From the NCBI RefSeq assembly GCF_002072185.1, contig NZ_MVIW01000001.1, forward strand, positions 92,861-156,860: a stretch of DNA of 64,000 bases, in the 5' to 3' direction. Of the stretch, positions 18,391-27,896 are shown one piece after another; the stretch's first letter is position 1; each line of letters opens with the position of its first letter. The stretch is from Actinomyces denticolens. Lineage in GTDB: Bacteria; Actinomycetota; Actinomycetes; Actinomycetales; Actinomycetaceae. The notes beneath the pieces were generated by a model that saw only the letters and a program-made list of their open reading frames with translations, was not told the DNA's origin and did no database searches. The position numbers and the translations under genes were made by a program.

Positions 18391-19215
18391 TCAGCTGACC
18401 TCTCGGTTCGTGGCGTTCTGGAGCGCGGGGTGGTTGCCCGCCGCGACGAGCTCGGCGACGAACTGCTGGGGGTCCTGGGAGCGGATGACGGCCTCCCCCA
18501 CGAGCACCACATCGGCCCCCCGCCGGGCGTAGGACATGACGTCCCTGGGACCGGTCACGCCTCCCGTGGCCACGCGCAGCACGGAGGCGGGCAGGACCTC
18601 GGCCACCTGCTCGAATCGGCAGTGGTCCACCTGCCCGGTGTGGGGATCGCGCGCGTCGGCCGCCACGCACAGGGCACCGGTCTCCACCGCGGTGATCGCC
18701 TCGCGGCGGGAGTGGGCCTCGACGACGGCGAGCATGCCGAGCGAGTGCGTGCGCTCGATGAGGGCCTCCAGGACGAGCGGCTCGAGGCGGGCGTCGAGGA
18801 GGAGGAGGTCGCCCCCGTGGACCCTCGCCTCGTGGACCTGGTAGGGGGTGACGACGAGGTCATTGACGAGGATGGGGATGTCGATGCTGGCTCGCACGGC
18901 GTCGAGGTCCGCAAGGCGGCCGTGGGAGCGCACGGGCTCGGTGACCACGGAGACGCCGGCGGCGCCGCCGGCGGCGTAGAAGCGGGCCAGAACGGCGGCA
19001 TCACCGACCCCGCTGAGATCGGCGAACGTGGCGGTGGCGCGCTTGACCTCGGCGATGACGGAGATCGAGCCGGCGCGGGGGCGCAGGGCGTCGAGGGCGT
19101 TGGTGGGGCTGTCCGCCTCACGGACCCGGTCCCGCATCTCCTCCAGAGGCACCCGTGACTCGCGCTCCGCGACGGCGGCGCGGGCGGAGACGACCATCTC
19201 CTCGAAGGATGTCAC
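18391..19215 (-). CDS. Divergent TrpC-like (beta/alpha)8 protein
   Basis: The 274-residue product aligns overall with indole-3-glycerol phosphate synthase. Key motifs have changed. The signature EIKRASPS reads EVKRATAT, so the Ser-Pro pair is lost; the INNRDL segment reads AADARDP; and the catalytic ESG(I) segment reads ATGGV. The catalytic-region Lys of EVKR and the Glu in VEAHS remain. No trpA, trpB or other trp gene is nearby, whereas mycobacteria have trpC-trpB-trpA-lgt at this place. It is therefore probably a relict or repurposed TrpC paralogue. Its TGA abuts the lgt GTG, so the two are co-expressed. Confidence 0.75.
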   Translation of the reverse strand: MTSFEEMVVSARAAVAERESRVPLEEMRDRVREADSPTNALDALRPRAGSISVIAEVKRATATFADLSGVGDAAVLARFYAAGGAAGVSVVTEPVRSHGRLADLDAVRASIDIPILVNDLVVTPYQVHEARVHGGDLLLLDARLEPLVLEALIERTHSLGMLAVVEAHSRREAITAVETGALCVAADARDPHTGQVDHCRFEQVAEVLPASVLRVATGGVTGPRDVMSYARRGADVVLVGEAVIRSQDPQQFVAELVAAGNHPALQNATNREVS

Positions 19216-19292
19216 AGCGCACCTCCTCGCGTCTGAGTGGGGCCCGTTGTGCCGGTTCCCATATCGTTACCCGCTCCCATGGTCCCTAAGGC

Positions 19293-19339
19293 GGCGCCCG
19301 GCGCGCAAATCCTCAGCACGGATTCGCGCGCCGGGCGCC
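19293..19339 (-). terminator. Terminator of the OPT transporter gene
   Basis: Two 20-base arms (19293-19312 and 19320-19339) pair with one mismatch around a 7-base loop, which makes one of the strongest hairpins in the window. It lies 41 bases beyond the OPT stop codon and about 80 bases before the trpC-like start. Confidence 0.75.
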
Positions 19340-19380
19340 GCGTGCGCTCGTCGGCGGGCCGGTCATGGGCCGGTGGGCGC

Positions 19381-21372
19381 TCAGACCCGACCGGCCGCCT
19401 TGCGGGAGTACCAGTACATGTCGACCGTCACGGCGGCGAAGACCACCGGGCCGAGCCAGTAGGCGATGCTCCCGAAGCTGTCGGGCACGATGGCCAGGGG
19501 CTCCTCCTTGCCGGAGAAGCCGACGATGCCGGCGTAGACCACGCCCCACAGGGACTCGCCGACGATGAGGCCGGTCGCGGCCAGGGTGCCCATGCGCTTG
19601 GCCCGCTCGGGATCCGCCTGCTTGGCGGCCCAGCGGTCGTGGATGAGGCCGAGCAGCGCGCCGATGGGGATCATGATGGTGATCGCCATGGGCAGGTACA
19701 TGCCCATGCCGACGGCCAGGCCCGGCAGGGACAGGTTCTTGGTGGTGCGGGTCAGGACCTCGTTGATGATGATGACGACCACGCCGATGAGGGCGCCCAG
19801 GCCCAGCAGGTTCCAGTTCAGGTCACCGCCGAAGACCCCCTTGATGAGATCGGAGATGAGGGAGGCCTGCGGGGCGGCGAGGGCGTTGTCCCCCGCGCCC
19901 GGGGCGCCTGCGAAGCCGAAGGCCTTCTGCATGAGGTTGAGGACCGGCGGGATGATGATGGAGCCGAAGCCCACGCCGATGACGAGGGCGACCTGCTGCT
20001 TCCAGGGTGTGGCGCCCACGAGCTGGCCCGTCTTGAGGTCCTGGAGGTTGTCGTTGGAGATCGTCGCGATGCCGAAGACGACGGCCGCGGTGAACAGCGT
20101 GTAGGCGACGAGTGCGGAGAGCTGGTCGCCCTGGACGGAGCCGTGGACCGCCTTGACGACGAGCGCTGCGGCGATGGCCACGATGATGCCGACGCCGGAG
20201 ATCGGCGAGTTGGAGGCGCCGATGAGGCCGGCCATGTAGCCGCACACCGAGGCCACGGCCAAACCGGTGAGCAGGATGAAGATGATCGAGACGATGACGA
20301 GCCCGATGACGGAGTGCGCGATGGCGGTGCCCTGGACGAAGAGCCACAGGAGCACGCCGATGGGCAGCATGGAGGCCAGGGTGACGGCGATGACGACCTT
20401 GGCCGACAGGTCGCGCTCGGTCAGGTCGACCTCCTGGCCGGATCCGCGCAGCGACGTGGAGCGGATCGAGTCGCGGATGCCGGTGACGATCGGGCCCATG
20501 AGCTTGATGAGCGTCCACACGGCGGCCACGGCGATGGTGCCGGCGCCGATGAGGCGCACGTCGCTCTTGAAGACGGCGCCGACGGCGTCCGCGAGGTCCT
20601 CGACGCCGTCGAGCTCGCCCGAGGTCTGGATGGGCAGGAGCACGCCGTAGGAGATGACCAGGCCGACGATCATGGCGATGCCGACGCCGATGCCGACCAG
20701 GTGGCCGACGCCGATGAGCGCCAGCGAGAGGGAGCCGGCCGCCGTCGTGCCGCCCGCGCCGATCTTGAAGGCGCCGGAGACCTCGGTGGACACGGCCTTG
20801 AGGGAGCCGAGGATGGCGAAGCCGGCGGAGGACAGCCCGCCCCAGATGATGGCCATGAGCCCGCGGCGCGACTCATCGGCGCCCTCGTGGGTGTCGCCGA
20901 CCTTGAGCACCTCGGCCGCCGCCACGCCCTCGGGGTAGGGCAGGTCGGAGTGGGTGACGAGCGCGCGGCGCAGCGGGATGGAGTACATGACGCCGAGGAT
21001 CCCGCCCAGGGCGATGACGAACACGGACTGCCAGTACGGGAATCCCTGCCACCAGCCGACCATGACGAGGCCCGGCAGGACGAAGATGATCGCGGACAGC
21101 GTTCCCGCCGCGGACGCGATGGTCTGGACGATGTTGTTCTCCTGGACCGTGTGGTCCTTGAAGTAGCGCAGGATCGCCATGGAGATGACGGCCGCCGGGA
21201 TCGAGGTGGCGAAGGTCAGGCCCGCCTTGAGGCCGAGGTAGACGTTCGCGGCGGTGAAGATGATCGTGATGATCCCGCCGATGAGAATGCCTCGGAGGGT
21301 CAGTTCCTTCATGGGAAGGGATGCGACGGGCTTGGCGCCCGCCGACGCGCCCTGTGTGGACGAGGGGGACAT
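19381..21372 (-). CDS. OPT family oligopeptide transporter
   Basis: The product is 663 residues with about 14-16 transmembrane helices. The N-terminal block KELTLRGILIGGIITIIFTAANVYLGLK (quoted in part: LTLRGILIGG, NVYLGLKAG) and the segment YPEGVAAAEVLKVG are typical of the bacterial OPT branch that carries oligopeptides or metal chelates. The start is the ATG at 21372 (MSPSSTQG), which has a GAGAG motif upstream; an earlier ATG at 21450 would add 26 unlikely residues. The gene stands alone between a strong terminator and a 120-base upstream region. Substrate cannot be told from sequence. Confidence 0.9.
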   Translation of the reverse strand: MSPSSTQGASAGAKPVASLPMKELTLRGILIGGIITIIFTAANVYLGLKAGLTFATSIPAAVISMAILRYFKDHTVQENNIVQTIASAAGTLSAIIFVLPGLVMVGWWQGFPYWQSVFVIALGGILGVMYSIPLRRALVTHSDLPYPEGVAAAEVLKVGDTHEGADESRRGLMAIIWGGLSSAGFAILGSLKAVSTEVSGAFKIGAGGTTAAGSLSLALIGVGHLVGIGVGIAMIVGLVISYGVLLPIQTSGELDGVEDLADAVGAVFKSDVRLIGAGTIAVAAVWTLIKLMGPIVTGIRDSIRSTSLRGSGQEVDLTERDLSAKVVIAVTLASMLPIGVLLWLFVQGTAIAHSVIGLVIVSIIFILLTGLAVASVCGYMAGLIGASNSPISGVGIIVAIAAALVVKAVHGSVQGDQLSALVAYTLFTAAVVFGIATISNDNLQDLKTGQLVGATPWKQQVALVIGVGFGSIIIPPVLNLMQKAFGFAGAPGAGDNALAAPQASLISDLIKGVFGGDLNWNLLGLGALIGVVVIIINEVLTRTTKNLSLPGLAVGMGMYLPMAITIMIPIGALLGLIHDRWAAKQADPERAKRMGTLAATGLIVGESLWGVVYAGIVGFSGKEEPLAIVPDSFGSIAYWLGPVVFAAVTVDMYWYSRKAAGRV

Positions 21373-21495
21373 GAGAATCTCTCGTTGCTCGGTTTCGGTT
21401 GAGCATCCGGGGCTCCGCGCATCCGCGCGGCACCGGGTATGCCATCGCACCGTAGCACTGGCGGGCGTTCCGACGCGTACCGGCCGGTGGCGGCG

Positions 21496-21891
21496 TCAGT
21501 CGGAGGGCCTCCCGCCGACCTGGGCGCCCAGGTCGCCGCCGGAGGCGAAGCAGGTGCGCTCCCCCGTGTGGCAGGCGGCGCCCACCTGGTCCACCTGGAT
21601 GAGGAGGGCGTCGCCGTCGCAGTCCAGGCTCGCGGCCTTGACGTACTGGGCGTGCCCGGAGGTATCCCCCTTGCGCCAGTACTCCTGGCGGGAGCGGGAC
21701 CAGAAGGTGACGCGGCCCTCGGTGAGGGTGCGTCGCAGGGCCTCATCGTCCATCCAGCCGACCATGAGGACCTCCAGGGTGTCCCACTGCTGGACGACGG
21801 CGCACACGAGGCCCTTCTCGTCCCGCTTGAGGCGGGAGGCGATGCTCGCGGGGAGAAGCGGGGGCTCGGCGGGAGGCGCGTCGTGGTTCAC
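21496..21891 (-). CDS. hisI: Phosphoribosyl-AMP cyclohydrolase
   Basis: HisI opens the adenine ring of phosphoribosyl-AMP, step three of histidine synthesis. The 131-residue product has the conserved [27 protein letters not shown], the metal-binding [12 protein letters not shown] and [10 protein letters not shown] segments. It is the stand-alone cyclohydrolase without a fused HisE domain. GTG start at 21891. In mycobacteria hisI directly follows hisF. Here both lie on the same strand but a three-gene membrane cassette sits between them. Confidence 0.95.
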   Translation of the reverse strand: MNHDAPPAEPPLLPASIASRLKRDEKGLVCAVVQQWDTLEVLMVGWMDDEALRRTLTEGRVTFWSRSRQEYWRKGDTSGHAQYVKAASLDCDGDALLIQVDQVGAACHTGERTCFASGGDLGAQVGGRPSD

Positions 21892-21944
21892 GGGCGGATT
21901 CTCCCACGCCGGGCGCCATGCCCGGGCATGGCCGGACGGCAGTG

Positions 21945-22535
21945 CTAGTCGGCCAGTGAGATGGCCCAGGCGAACAATGCGGCGCCCCCGACGAGGATGG
22001 TGCCCGAGACGGCGGTGCCACCGATCGCGATGCCCCTGTTGGTCGCCTTCCCCTCATTCGCGGCCAGGATCCCGATGATGCCGAGGATGAGACCCGCGAT
22101 GGCGGTGATGGCCCCGAACACGGACAGCCCGGGGGAGACGCACCCCAGGACGAGTGAGGTGATGCCCGCCCAGTTCATCTCATCGGGCGGCCTGTAGCCC
22201 GGCGGATACGTGAGCACGGGCGCCATGGGAGGGGCGTAGGGCCGAGCGAAGGGGTCGGCCGCCGCAGTGGGGTACGCCGGGTAGGGCGCCTGAGGGGAGC
22301 CGGGGGCCTGCGCCCCCGGGGACGGCGAGTAGGGATGCCCCGCGGCAGGCGCGCCGGCCGCCGATGAGTACGGCGAATGCTCCGCGCGGTCCCCCTGCCG
22401 GGCGGGATCATCGAAATGGGACCGCTCGGCAGGATGAGGGCCCCCGGCGGCGGGGGCGTCGGGGTAGTAGGGCTCGTACCCCGCCGCGCTCGGATCGAAG
22501 CCGTCGGCGGGGCGCGCCGCATTCTCAGTTCCCAT
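21945..22535 (-). CDS. DUF4190-type membrane protein with Pro/Ala/Tyr-rich N-terminus
   Basis: The product is 196 residues. Residues 1-125 are Pro, Ala, Tyr and Gly-rich and probably disordered. Two membrane helices follow, joined by a short loop with the [14 protein letters not shown] motif characteristic of DUF4190 proteins. The start at 22535 (MGTENAAR) has an AAGGA site 8 bases before it and is preferred over the ATG at 22562. A shorter relative is encoded at 23076-23444. Function is unknown; such proteins are common in actinobacterial membranes. Confidence 0.75.
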   Translation of the reverse strand: MGTENAARPADGFDPSAAGYEPYYPDAPAAGGPHPAERSHFDDPARQGDRAEHSPYSSAAGAPAAGHPYSPSPGAQAPGSPQAPYPAYPTAAADPFARPYAPPMAPVLTYPPGYRPPDEMNWAGITSLVLGCVSPGLSVFGAITAIAGLILGIIGILAANEGKATNRGIAIGGTAVSGTILVGGAALFAWAISLAD

Positions 22536-22618
22536 GGACCATTCCTTCCATATGCCGATCATCGTTCACCGCGGAGCGATCCCGGACGAGACGGATGCTG
22601 GATGATGACTCGTCATTC

Positions 22619-23068
22619 TCAGCCAGGGGGCCCGAGCAGCGGGCTCAGCTGCTCCCACATTCCTGGGAGGTTGCGCAGGACGAGGAATCCGGCACAGGCG
22701 ATGCCGTAGCCGATCGCCTCGGCGGAGGTGAGGAACGCCCCGGGGCGCCCGACCAGTCGGCGCACGGCCCAGCGGGCCACGAAGAGGACCGCGACGACCT
22801 CAGTGGCCAGGGCGAAGGGGTTGTAGGCCAGCGCGGTGCCCAGATCGCCGCGGAGGAGCGCGGCGGTGGCACGGGTCCCTCCGCACAGCGGGCACCAGAA
22901 GCCGGTGATGCGATGCGTGGGGCAGAGGTCGGGCATCCCCGAGAGGTGACTGGGATCGAGGGCGCCGCCGAGGATGACGAGGGCCCCCGGCAATGCCCAG
23001 GAGGCGGCTGCCACCGCTGCGGCGATGGTGATTCCCCGACGGGAGGAGGCACGGCCCTCCCAGGACAC
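22619..23068 (-). CDS. DUF2752 family membrane protein
   Basis: The product is about 149 residues with three or four hydrophobic segments. The sequence CPTHRITGFWCPLCGGTR, followed by ALLRGDLGTALAYNPFA, is the hallmark of DUF2752: paired cysteines near the membrane, then GGTR and NP. The GTG at 23068 begins 8 bases after the stop of the DUF4190 gene and is my preferred start; an ATG at 23134 would overlap that gene by 59 bases. Biochemical role unknown. DUF2752 and DUF4190/TM2-like genes often occur together. Confidence 0.8.
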   Translation of the reverse strand: MSWEGRASSRRGITIAAAVAAASWALPGALVILGGALDPSHLSGMPDLCPTHRITGFWCPLCGGTRATAALLRGDLGTALAYNPFALATEVVAVLFVARWAVRRLVGRPGAFLTSAEAIGYGIACAGFLVLRNLPGMWEQLSPLLGPPG

Positions 23069-23075
23069 CAGGGCG

Positions 23076-23444
23076 TCAGTTCGCGTTGTTGATGGAGTCA
23101 ATGGCTTCCTGAAGGCTGCCCGTGGCGATCGCATAAATGGTGAGAGCCACTGAGATCACGCCCAGGACCAGACCCGCAATAGCCATTCCCTTGTTCGTGG
23201 CCTCGCCCCTGCCGGCAGCGCTCATGCCCAGCGCGCCGAAGATGATCGCCGGGATCCCCGTGAAGAGACCGCACAGGAAGATGAGGCAGCCGCAGACGAG
23301 CGCAGTGATGCCCATCCAGTTCTTCCCAGTCGGGTCGGGGCCGAAGCCATTCGGCATCCCATAGGGGTTGACTCCCTGGCCGGGGTACTGGGGCATCCCG
23401 TTGCCGGGGATCTGAGGGTCGGAGGGGTCGGGGTAGTTGCTCAT
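23076..23444 (-). CDS. Small DUF4190-type membrane protein
   Basis: The product is 122 residues. A Pro/Gly/Asn-rich N-terminus of about 40 residues (PGNGMPQYPGQGVNPYG) precedes two membrane helices with the loop GRGEATNKGMAIAGLVLG, the DUF4190 pattern. A GGAGG ribosome binding site sits 9 bases before the ATG at 23444. It heads a small operon with the DUF2752 gene and possibly the second DUF4190 gene. It is a paralogue of the protein encoded at 21945-22535. Confidence 0.75.
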   Translation of the reverse strand: MSNYPDPSDPQIPGNGMPQYPGQGVNPYGMPNGFGPDPTGKNWMGITALVCGCLIFLCGLFTGIPAIIFGALGMSAAGRGEATNKGMAIAGLVLGVISVALTIYAIATGSLQEAIDSINNAN

Positions 23445-23581
23445 CGGGAGCCTCCATGTCAGTCGATGGCAGTGGTCCTGCCGGAGCGAGGAGTATCGCA
23501 TCATGCGCTGCGGACTTCGGGTCCGCGCTCGACCGTACAGGCCGGGGCGCCGCGGCAACAAGCCGCGTCCGCGCCACGGGC

Positions 23582-24352
23582 TCAACGAACGGGGTGCCCC
23601 GCAGCGCGCAGGGCGTCCTTGGCCTGGCCGATGGTCATCGCGCCGTAGTGGAAGACGCTGGCGGCCAGCACGGCGTCGGCGCCGTGGTCGGCGGCTGCGG
23701 CGAAGTCCTCGGGCCTGCCGGCGCCGCCCGAGGCGATGAGGGGGACGCGCACCTCCCGGCGGACGTCGTCGAGCATGGCCAGGTCGAAGCCGCCGGTCAC
23801 GCCGTCGGCGTCCATGGAGTTGAGCAGGATCTCCCCCGCGCCGAGCTCGGCGGCGCGCACCGCCCACTCGATGGCATCGATGCCGGTTGAGCGGGTGCCG
23901 CCGTGGGTGGTGACCTCGTAGCCCGAGGGGGTACTCACGCCGTCGGGGCAGCGGCGGGCGTCCACGGACAGGACGATCACCTGGTTGCCGAACCGCTCGG
24001 CGACCTCTGTCAGGAGCTCGGGGCGGGCGATGGCGGCGGTGTTGATCCCGACCTTGTCCGCGCCGGCGCGCAGGAGCCGGGCCACGTCGTCCGCGCTGCG
24101 CACTCCCCCGCCGACGGTCAGGGGCACGAAGACCTGCTCGGCGGTGGCTGAGACGACGCCCATCATGGTGGCGCGGCCCTCGGAGGAGGCGGAGACGTCC
24201 AGGAAGGTGATCTCGTCGGCGCCCTGGGCGTCATAGCGGCGGGCGAGTTCGACGGGATCCCCGGCATCCCGCAGGCCCTGGAAGTTGACGCCCTTGACGA
24301 CGCGCCCGTCCTTGACGTCGAGGCAGGGGATGACGCGGACGGCGACGCTCAT
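23582..24352 (-). CDS. hisF: Imidazole glycerol phosphate synthase, cyclase subunit
   Basis: HisF, with the glutaminase HisH, makes imidazole glycerol phosphate and AICAR. The 256-residue barrel has the catalytic Asp in [15 protein letters not shown] and the second Asp in [10 protein letters not shown]. The phosphate-binding VGGGVRS and SGGAGRPED segments are also present. The ATG at 24352 has an AGGAG site upstream. It lies 40 bases after the FKBP gene on the same strand, so it may be read through from the pupylation operon. hisH is not in the window. Confidence 0.96.
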   Translation of the reverse strand: MSVAVRVIPCLDVKDGRVVKGVNFQGLRDAGDPVELARRYDAQGADEITFLDVSASSEGRATMMGVVSATAEQVFVPLTVGGGVRSADDVARLLRAGADKVGINTAAIARPELLTEVAERFGNQVIVLSVDARRCPDGVSTPSGYEVTTHGGTRSTGIDAIEWAVRAAELGAGEILLNSMDADGVTGGFDLAMLDDVRREVRVPLIASGGAGRPEDFAAAADHGADAVLAASVFHYGAMTIGQAKDALRAAGHPVR

Positions 24353-24392
24353 GGATTCACTGCTCCTGGAATTCGTGTGGTCATGGTCCGGG

Positions 24393-26168
24393 TCAGTTCC
24401 CGGCGGTCGCGGCCGGCGCCGCGGGGGTGGGCGCCGAAGTGGGCGCCGGGCTCGATATCTCCGGATCGGAGCCGACGGTCGGCGTGGCCGCCGGGTCGGT
24501 GCCGGGGGCATCCGTCTTGGGATCCTCGATGGCGAGGACATCGACGACGACGGCGACGGGCCTGTCCCCCCGGGCCTGGTCGGCGGGCAGGGCCAGGACC
24601 ACCCTGCTGCCCACGGGCACGTCCACGAGGTGATTCCTCAGGCCGGCATAGGTCTTGGCGCTGCTCAAGTCGACGGAGACGGGCAGGGCAGTGGCGCCGT
24701 AGTCGTTGGTGATGACGCTCCCGTCGGTCCAGGAGACGGCCTGGACACGGGCGATGACACGGCTGTCGGAGTGGACCTGCTCGCCCGTGCCTTGGATGAG
24801 TGTGACGGCGGTGGAGCGGGTGGGGGCGGGGAGCCCGGCCAGGGAGAGCGTGACTCCCCCGGCGTCGCCGGGGATGACGGCGGGCATGCCCGCGGGAGGC
24901 GCGACAGCCGCGCCCGAGGCGGTGGTCGGCAGGACATCGATGACGGTGATCTCCGTGGAGGGCGTGCCGTCGACGACGACCGGGCCGCGCAGGACGAGCC
25001 GGGTGCCCTCGGTGGTTCCGGTGATGATGTCGGTGAGGTCGTTGAGGGAGGCCTGGTCGACGCTCACGCTCACCAGGCGACGGCCGGCGTGCTCGCTGCC
25101 CTCCGAGTCCGCGCCGGGGGAGGTCGTGTTCTTCCCGTCCGTGCCGGAGAAGGTCGCGATGGACAGAAGCGCGGCATCCCCTGGCTCGAGAACACGGCCC
25201 TCGCCGGTGATGAGGGTGTCCTTGATGAGGGAGGATGGCGCGCTGAGCGGCGCCGTCAGCTTGACCACCGGTCTGGCGCCGACGCGCCCGGAGACGCTCA
25301 TCGCCTGATCCAACGGGGTGTCCGCCGGGAGCATGGCGGCGGCGCTGGGACTCGTCACCGCCCTGCTGGCCGGCGATTTGCCGTTCACGATGGACAGGGC
25401 CAGCGGGAGGATGATGATCGCCGCCACCGCTAGGCAGACGAGGACGAGTGCGGCATGGCCACTGGGACGGGATCGGTTGAGCGCGGCGCCGAGCGCCCGC
25501 TGCCCGCCCGTCGTGGAGGGCGGCTCCGCGGCGTCGGACGCGTCCTCCGCCGCCTCGCCGCCAGGGGACCCATCGGGGGCCCCGCGCCGTTGGACGGGCC
25601 CGGCCTCGGAGAATCGCGTCTCGGGGAGCCGGGGCGCGGCGGCCGGGAGCTCGGGGAACCGGTCGTCGGCGAGAGGCTCCTGCGCCTGCGCGCGCAGAGC
25701 CTCGAGGCGGGCCGCCTCCGCTCGGGCCGCCTCCGCTCGCTCGGCCTCGCGCCGTCGCGCCTCCTGCGCGGCCCGCCGCTGGGCGACGATGCGCTCAGCC
25801 GCAAGCCTCTCCGCCTCCGCTCGCTCGGCCTCGGCGCGGGCCGCCTCGATGCGGGCGGCCTCCGCTCGCTGGGCCCTCAGGCGGGCCTCCTCGGCCGCGC
25901 GACGCTCCGCGGCCTGCCGCTGCTGCTCAGCGTGCAACTCCGCCGCCCTGCGCTCGGCGGCCCGCTTCTCGGCCGCCCGCCGCCGCGCCTCGGCCCTCTG
26001 CTCGGCCGCACGGGCCTCAGCCGCGCGTCTGCGCTCGGCCGCCTGGCGCTCCGCAGCGGCGCGGCGCTCGGCCTGCGCCTCTCCCAGCCGCTCCAGGCCC
26101 CTGCGCTCACGACGGGTCAGCGGACGGGTGCTCTCGAGCTCGTCGTCGTTGTCATCGTGGTTCGTCAT
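24393..26168 (-). CDS. Coiled-coil, membrane-anchored tandem FKBP-like protein
   Basis: The product is 591 residues. Residues 30-165 are an almost uninterrupted Ala/Arg/Glu helix (repeats of the type AERRAAE), predicted to be a long coiled coil. Residues 238-262 form one membrane helix. Two FKBP-like domains follow at about 310-415 and 450-547. The second shows [10 protein letters not shown]...SWTDGSVI and [16 protein letters not shown]...[10 protein letters not shown], the FKBP strand pattern, but several active-site aromatics are not evident, so isomerase activity is uncertain. In many actinobacteria FKBP genes follow pafA; here the ATG overlaps the pafA TGA as ATGA. Likely role: an envelope chaperone with its helix in the cytoplasm. 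Confidence 0.75.
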   Translation of the reverse strand: MTNHDDNDDELESTRPLTRRERRGLERLGEAQAERRAAAERQAAERRRAAEARAAEQRAEARRRAAEKRAAERRAAELHAEQQRQAAERRAAEEARLRAQRAEAARIEAARAEAERAEAERLAAERIVAQRRAAQEARRREAERAEAARAEAARLEALRAQAQEPLADDRFPELPAAAPRLPETRFSEAGPVQRRGAPDGSPGGEAAEDASDAAEPPSTTGGQRALGAALNRSRPSGHAALVLVCLAVAAIIILPLALSIVNGKSPASRAVTSPSAAAMLPADTPLDQAMSVSGRVGARPVVKLTAPLSAPSSLIKDTLITGEGRVLEPGDAALLSIATFSGTDGKNTTSPGADSEGSEHAGRRLVSVSVDQASLNDLTDIITGTTEGTRLVLRGPVVVDGTPSTEITVIDVLPTTASGAAVAPPAGMPAVIPGDAGGVTLSLAGLPAPTRSTAVTLIQGTGEQVHSDSRVIARVQAVSWTDGSVITNDYGATALPVSVDLSSAKTYAGLRNHLVDVPVGSRVVLALPADQARGDRPVAVVVDVLAIEDPKTDAPGTDPAATPTVGSDPEISSPAPTSAPTPAAPAATAGN

Positions 26169-27649
26169 AGGGGAACCTCTCGAACGGCCACGCGGAGGGC
26201 GTCCGCGCTCCGACGCCTCATCGCGTTCAAGGAGGACATGAGCTTAGCGACTCTCTCATCCCGCGTGGCGAAGGGATCGCGGAGGGCGATGGCCGGCACC
26301 TCCTGCCCGCCCGAGCTGGCGTCGAGGCGCAGGTTGACCCAGTCAGCGGCCAGATCGGCGCGCAGATCCTGGGCCAGGCCGATCGCCGCGCCCCGCAGCG
26401 CCGCCCTCGTCGTTGCCGGCGGGGTGCTCATCGCGGCCCGGCAGACGTCGTCGTCGACGTAGCGGCGCAGCATCCCGGCGGCCTCGAGGCGGGCCCGCAG
26501 CCCCTCCTCCGGGGACACGTCGTGGTAGGCCAGCGCGAGGCGGGTGACGCGCGGGTCGTCGAGCCCGGTGCCGGCGCGCTCGGCGTAGCGGCTGAGGAGC
26601 TGGTGCTTGGCGGCCCAGTCGAGCTCGGTGGCCACGGCTCCGGGGTCCTGCGCGCGCAGGGCCTCCAGGCCGCGCTCCCACAGGTCGATGACGGCGGTCT
26701 GGAGGGGACTGAGGTCGAGCTCGGCGCGGGCGTGGGCTTGCACGCGCGCCAGGTGCTCCCCCTGGAGGTCCAGGGCGGTGATGCTGCGGCCGTCCTTGCG
26801 CTCCAGGAGCGCCGTCCCACTGAGGTCGTGGCAGGTGTCCCGAATGGCGCGCATGGGCTCGGCGAGCTCGAGGTCCGCCAGGTCCCCCCCGGACTCGAGG
26901 TAGTCCAGGAGGAGGTCCATGGCCCCGGTCTTGAGGAGGGTGGAGCCCTGGGCGATGTTGGAGTCCCCGACGATGACGTGCATGCGCCGGTAGAGCTCGG
27001 CGTCGGCGTGGGGCTCGTCGCGGGTGTTGATGAGGGGGCGCGTGCGGGTGGTGGCCGAGGAGACGGCGTCGTGCATCTGGTCGGCCCGCTGGGAGAAGAC
27101 GTAGCGGGCGGGGGCGCCGGTGGCCGGGTCGGCGGGCAGCACGTGCCCGGCGCCCACGAGGATCTGGCGGGTGACCAGGTGCGGGACAAGGGTACGGGCG
27201 TCGTTCCAGAAATCCCCCCGGCGGTGGACGAGGTAGTTCTCGTGACAGCCGAAACCGCTGCCCTCGGCGTCGAGGTTGTTCTTGAGCAGGTGGATGCGCC
27301 CGGGCACGCCGGCGGAGGCGAGCCGGGCGTTGGCCCGGGCGGCGAGATCGGCCATGGTGAGCTCGCCGGCGCGGTCCTGGGCGAGGAGGTCGGCAAGACG
27401 GTCGCACTCGGCGGTGGCGAACTCGGGGTGGGAGCCGACGTCGAGATAGAGGCGGGCACCGCCCCGGGTGAAGACGTTGGAGGACCGGTGGGCGGCGATG
27501 ACAGGGGCGAAGAGCTCGCGCGCGGCGTGATCGGCGTCGAGCGGCACCGCGCCGCCGGTGGTGGAGGCGCAGGTGATGCCGTACTCGGTCTCGATGCCGA
27601 CGATCCGCCGGGAGGACGGGCGGCGCCCGCCGTCAGCCGCGGGACCCAC
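26165..27649 (-). CDS. pafA: Pup--protein ligase
   Basis: PafA uses ATP to join the C-terminal Glu of Pup to lysines of target proteins. The 494-residue product belongs to the carboxylate-amine ligase fold shared with Dop. Visible are the nucleotide/metal site VGIETEYGI, the segment GGARLYLDVGSHPEFATAE with the catalytic Asp, LKNNLDAEGSGFGCHENYL, and INTRDEPHADAELYRRMHVIVGD. It lacks the Dop-specific loop. The GTG start follows the pup TGA directly, and the stop overlaps the FKBP-like gene start. In proteasome-bearing relatives prcB and prcA lie between pup and pafA; they are absent here. Confidence 0.95.
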   Translation of the reverse strand: MGPAADGGRRPSSRRIVGIETEYGITCASTTGGAVPLDADHAARELFAPVIAAHRSSNVFTRGGARLYLDVGSHPEFATAECDRLADLLAQDRAGELTMADLAARANARLASAGVPGRIHLLKNNLDAEGSGFGCHENYLVHRRGDFWNDARTLVPHLVTRQILVGAGHVLPADPATGAPARYVFSQRADQMHDAVSSATTRTRPLINTRDEPHADAELYRRMHVIVGDSNIAQGSTLLKTGAMDLLLDYLESGGDLADLELAEPMRAIRDTCHDLSGTALLERKDGRSITALDLQGEHLARVQAHARAELDLSPLQTAVIDLWERGLEALRAQDPGAVATELDWAAKHQLLSRYAERAGTGLDDPRVTRLALAYHDVSPEEGLRARLEAAGMLRRYVDDDVCRAAMSTPPATTRAALRGAAIGLAQDLRADLAADWVNLRLDASSGGQEVPAIALRDPFATRDERVAKLMSSLNAMRRRSADALRVAVREVPL

Positions 27650-27838
27650 TCACTGACCGCCCTTCTGAACGAATCCCTGGACGAAGGCCGCCGCGTTGGT
27701 CTCCAGGACGGAGTCGATCTCGTCGAGAATGGCGTCGACGCCGGTGGTCTGAACCCGGCCGGCCGCGCCGACGGTCTCGGACTCGGTATCGCCCTCGCCG
27801 CCGGAGGGCCGGATCTGCTGCGCATCCTGGCTGGTCAT
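27650..27838 (-). CDS. pup: Prokaryotic ubiquitin-like protein Pup
   Basis: Pup is a small protein tag. The product is 62 residues: a disordered, charged N-terminus, a helix region DAILDEIDSVLETNAAAFV that in the family binds the Mpa coiled coil, and the C-terminus VQKGGQ. The final Gln means Dop must deamidate it to Glu before ligation. The ATG at 27836-27838 is chosen because it gives the family length; the frame stays open upstream into dop sequence. The gene abuts pafA with no spacer and lies 58 bases after dop. Confidence 0.95.
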   Translation of the reverse strand: MTSQDAQQIRPSGGEGDTESETVGAAGRVQTTGVDAILDEIDSVLETNAAAFVQGFVQKGGQ

Positions 27839-27896
27839 GGTCGTTCCTTCGCGTTGGCCCGACGGTTGGGGCGGGTGGGTCGGGAGTGACGGGCGA

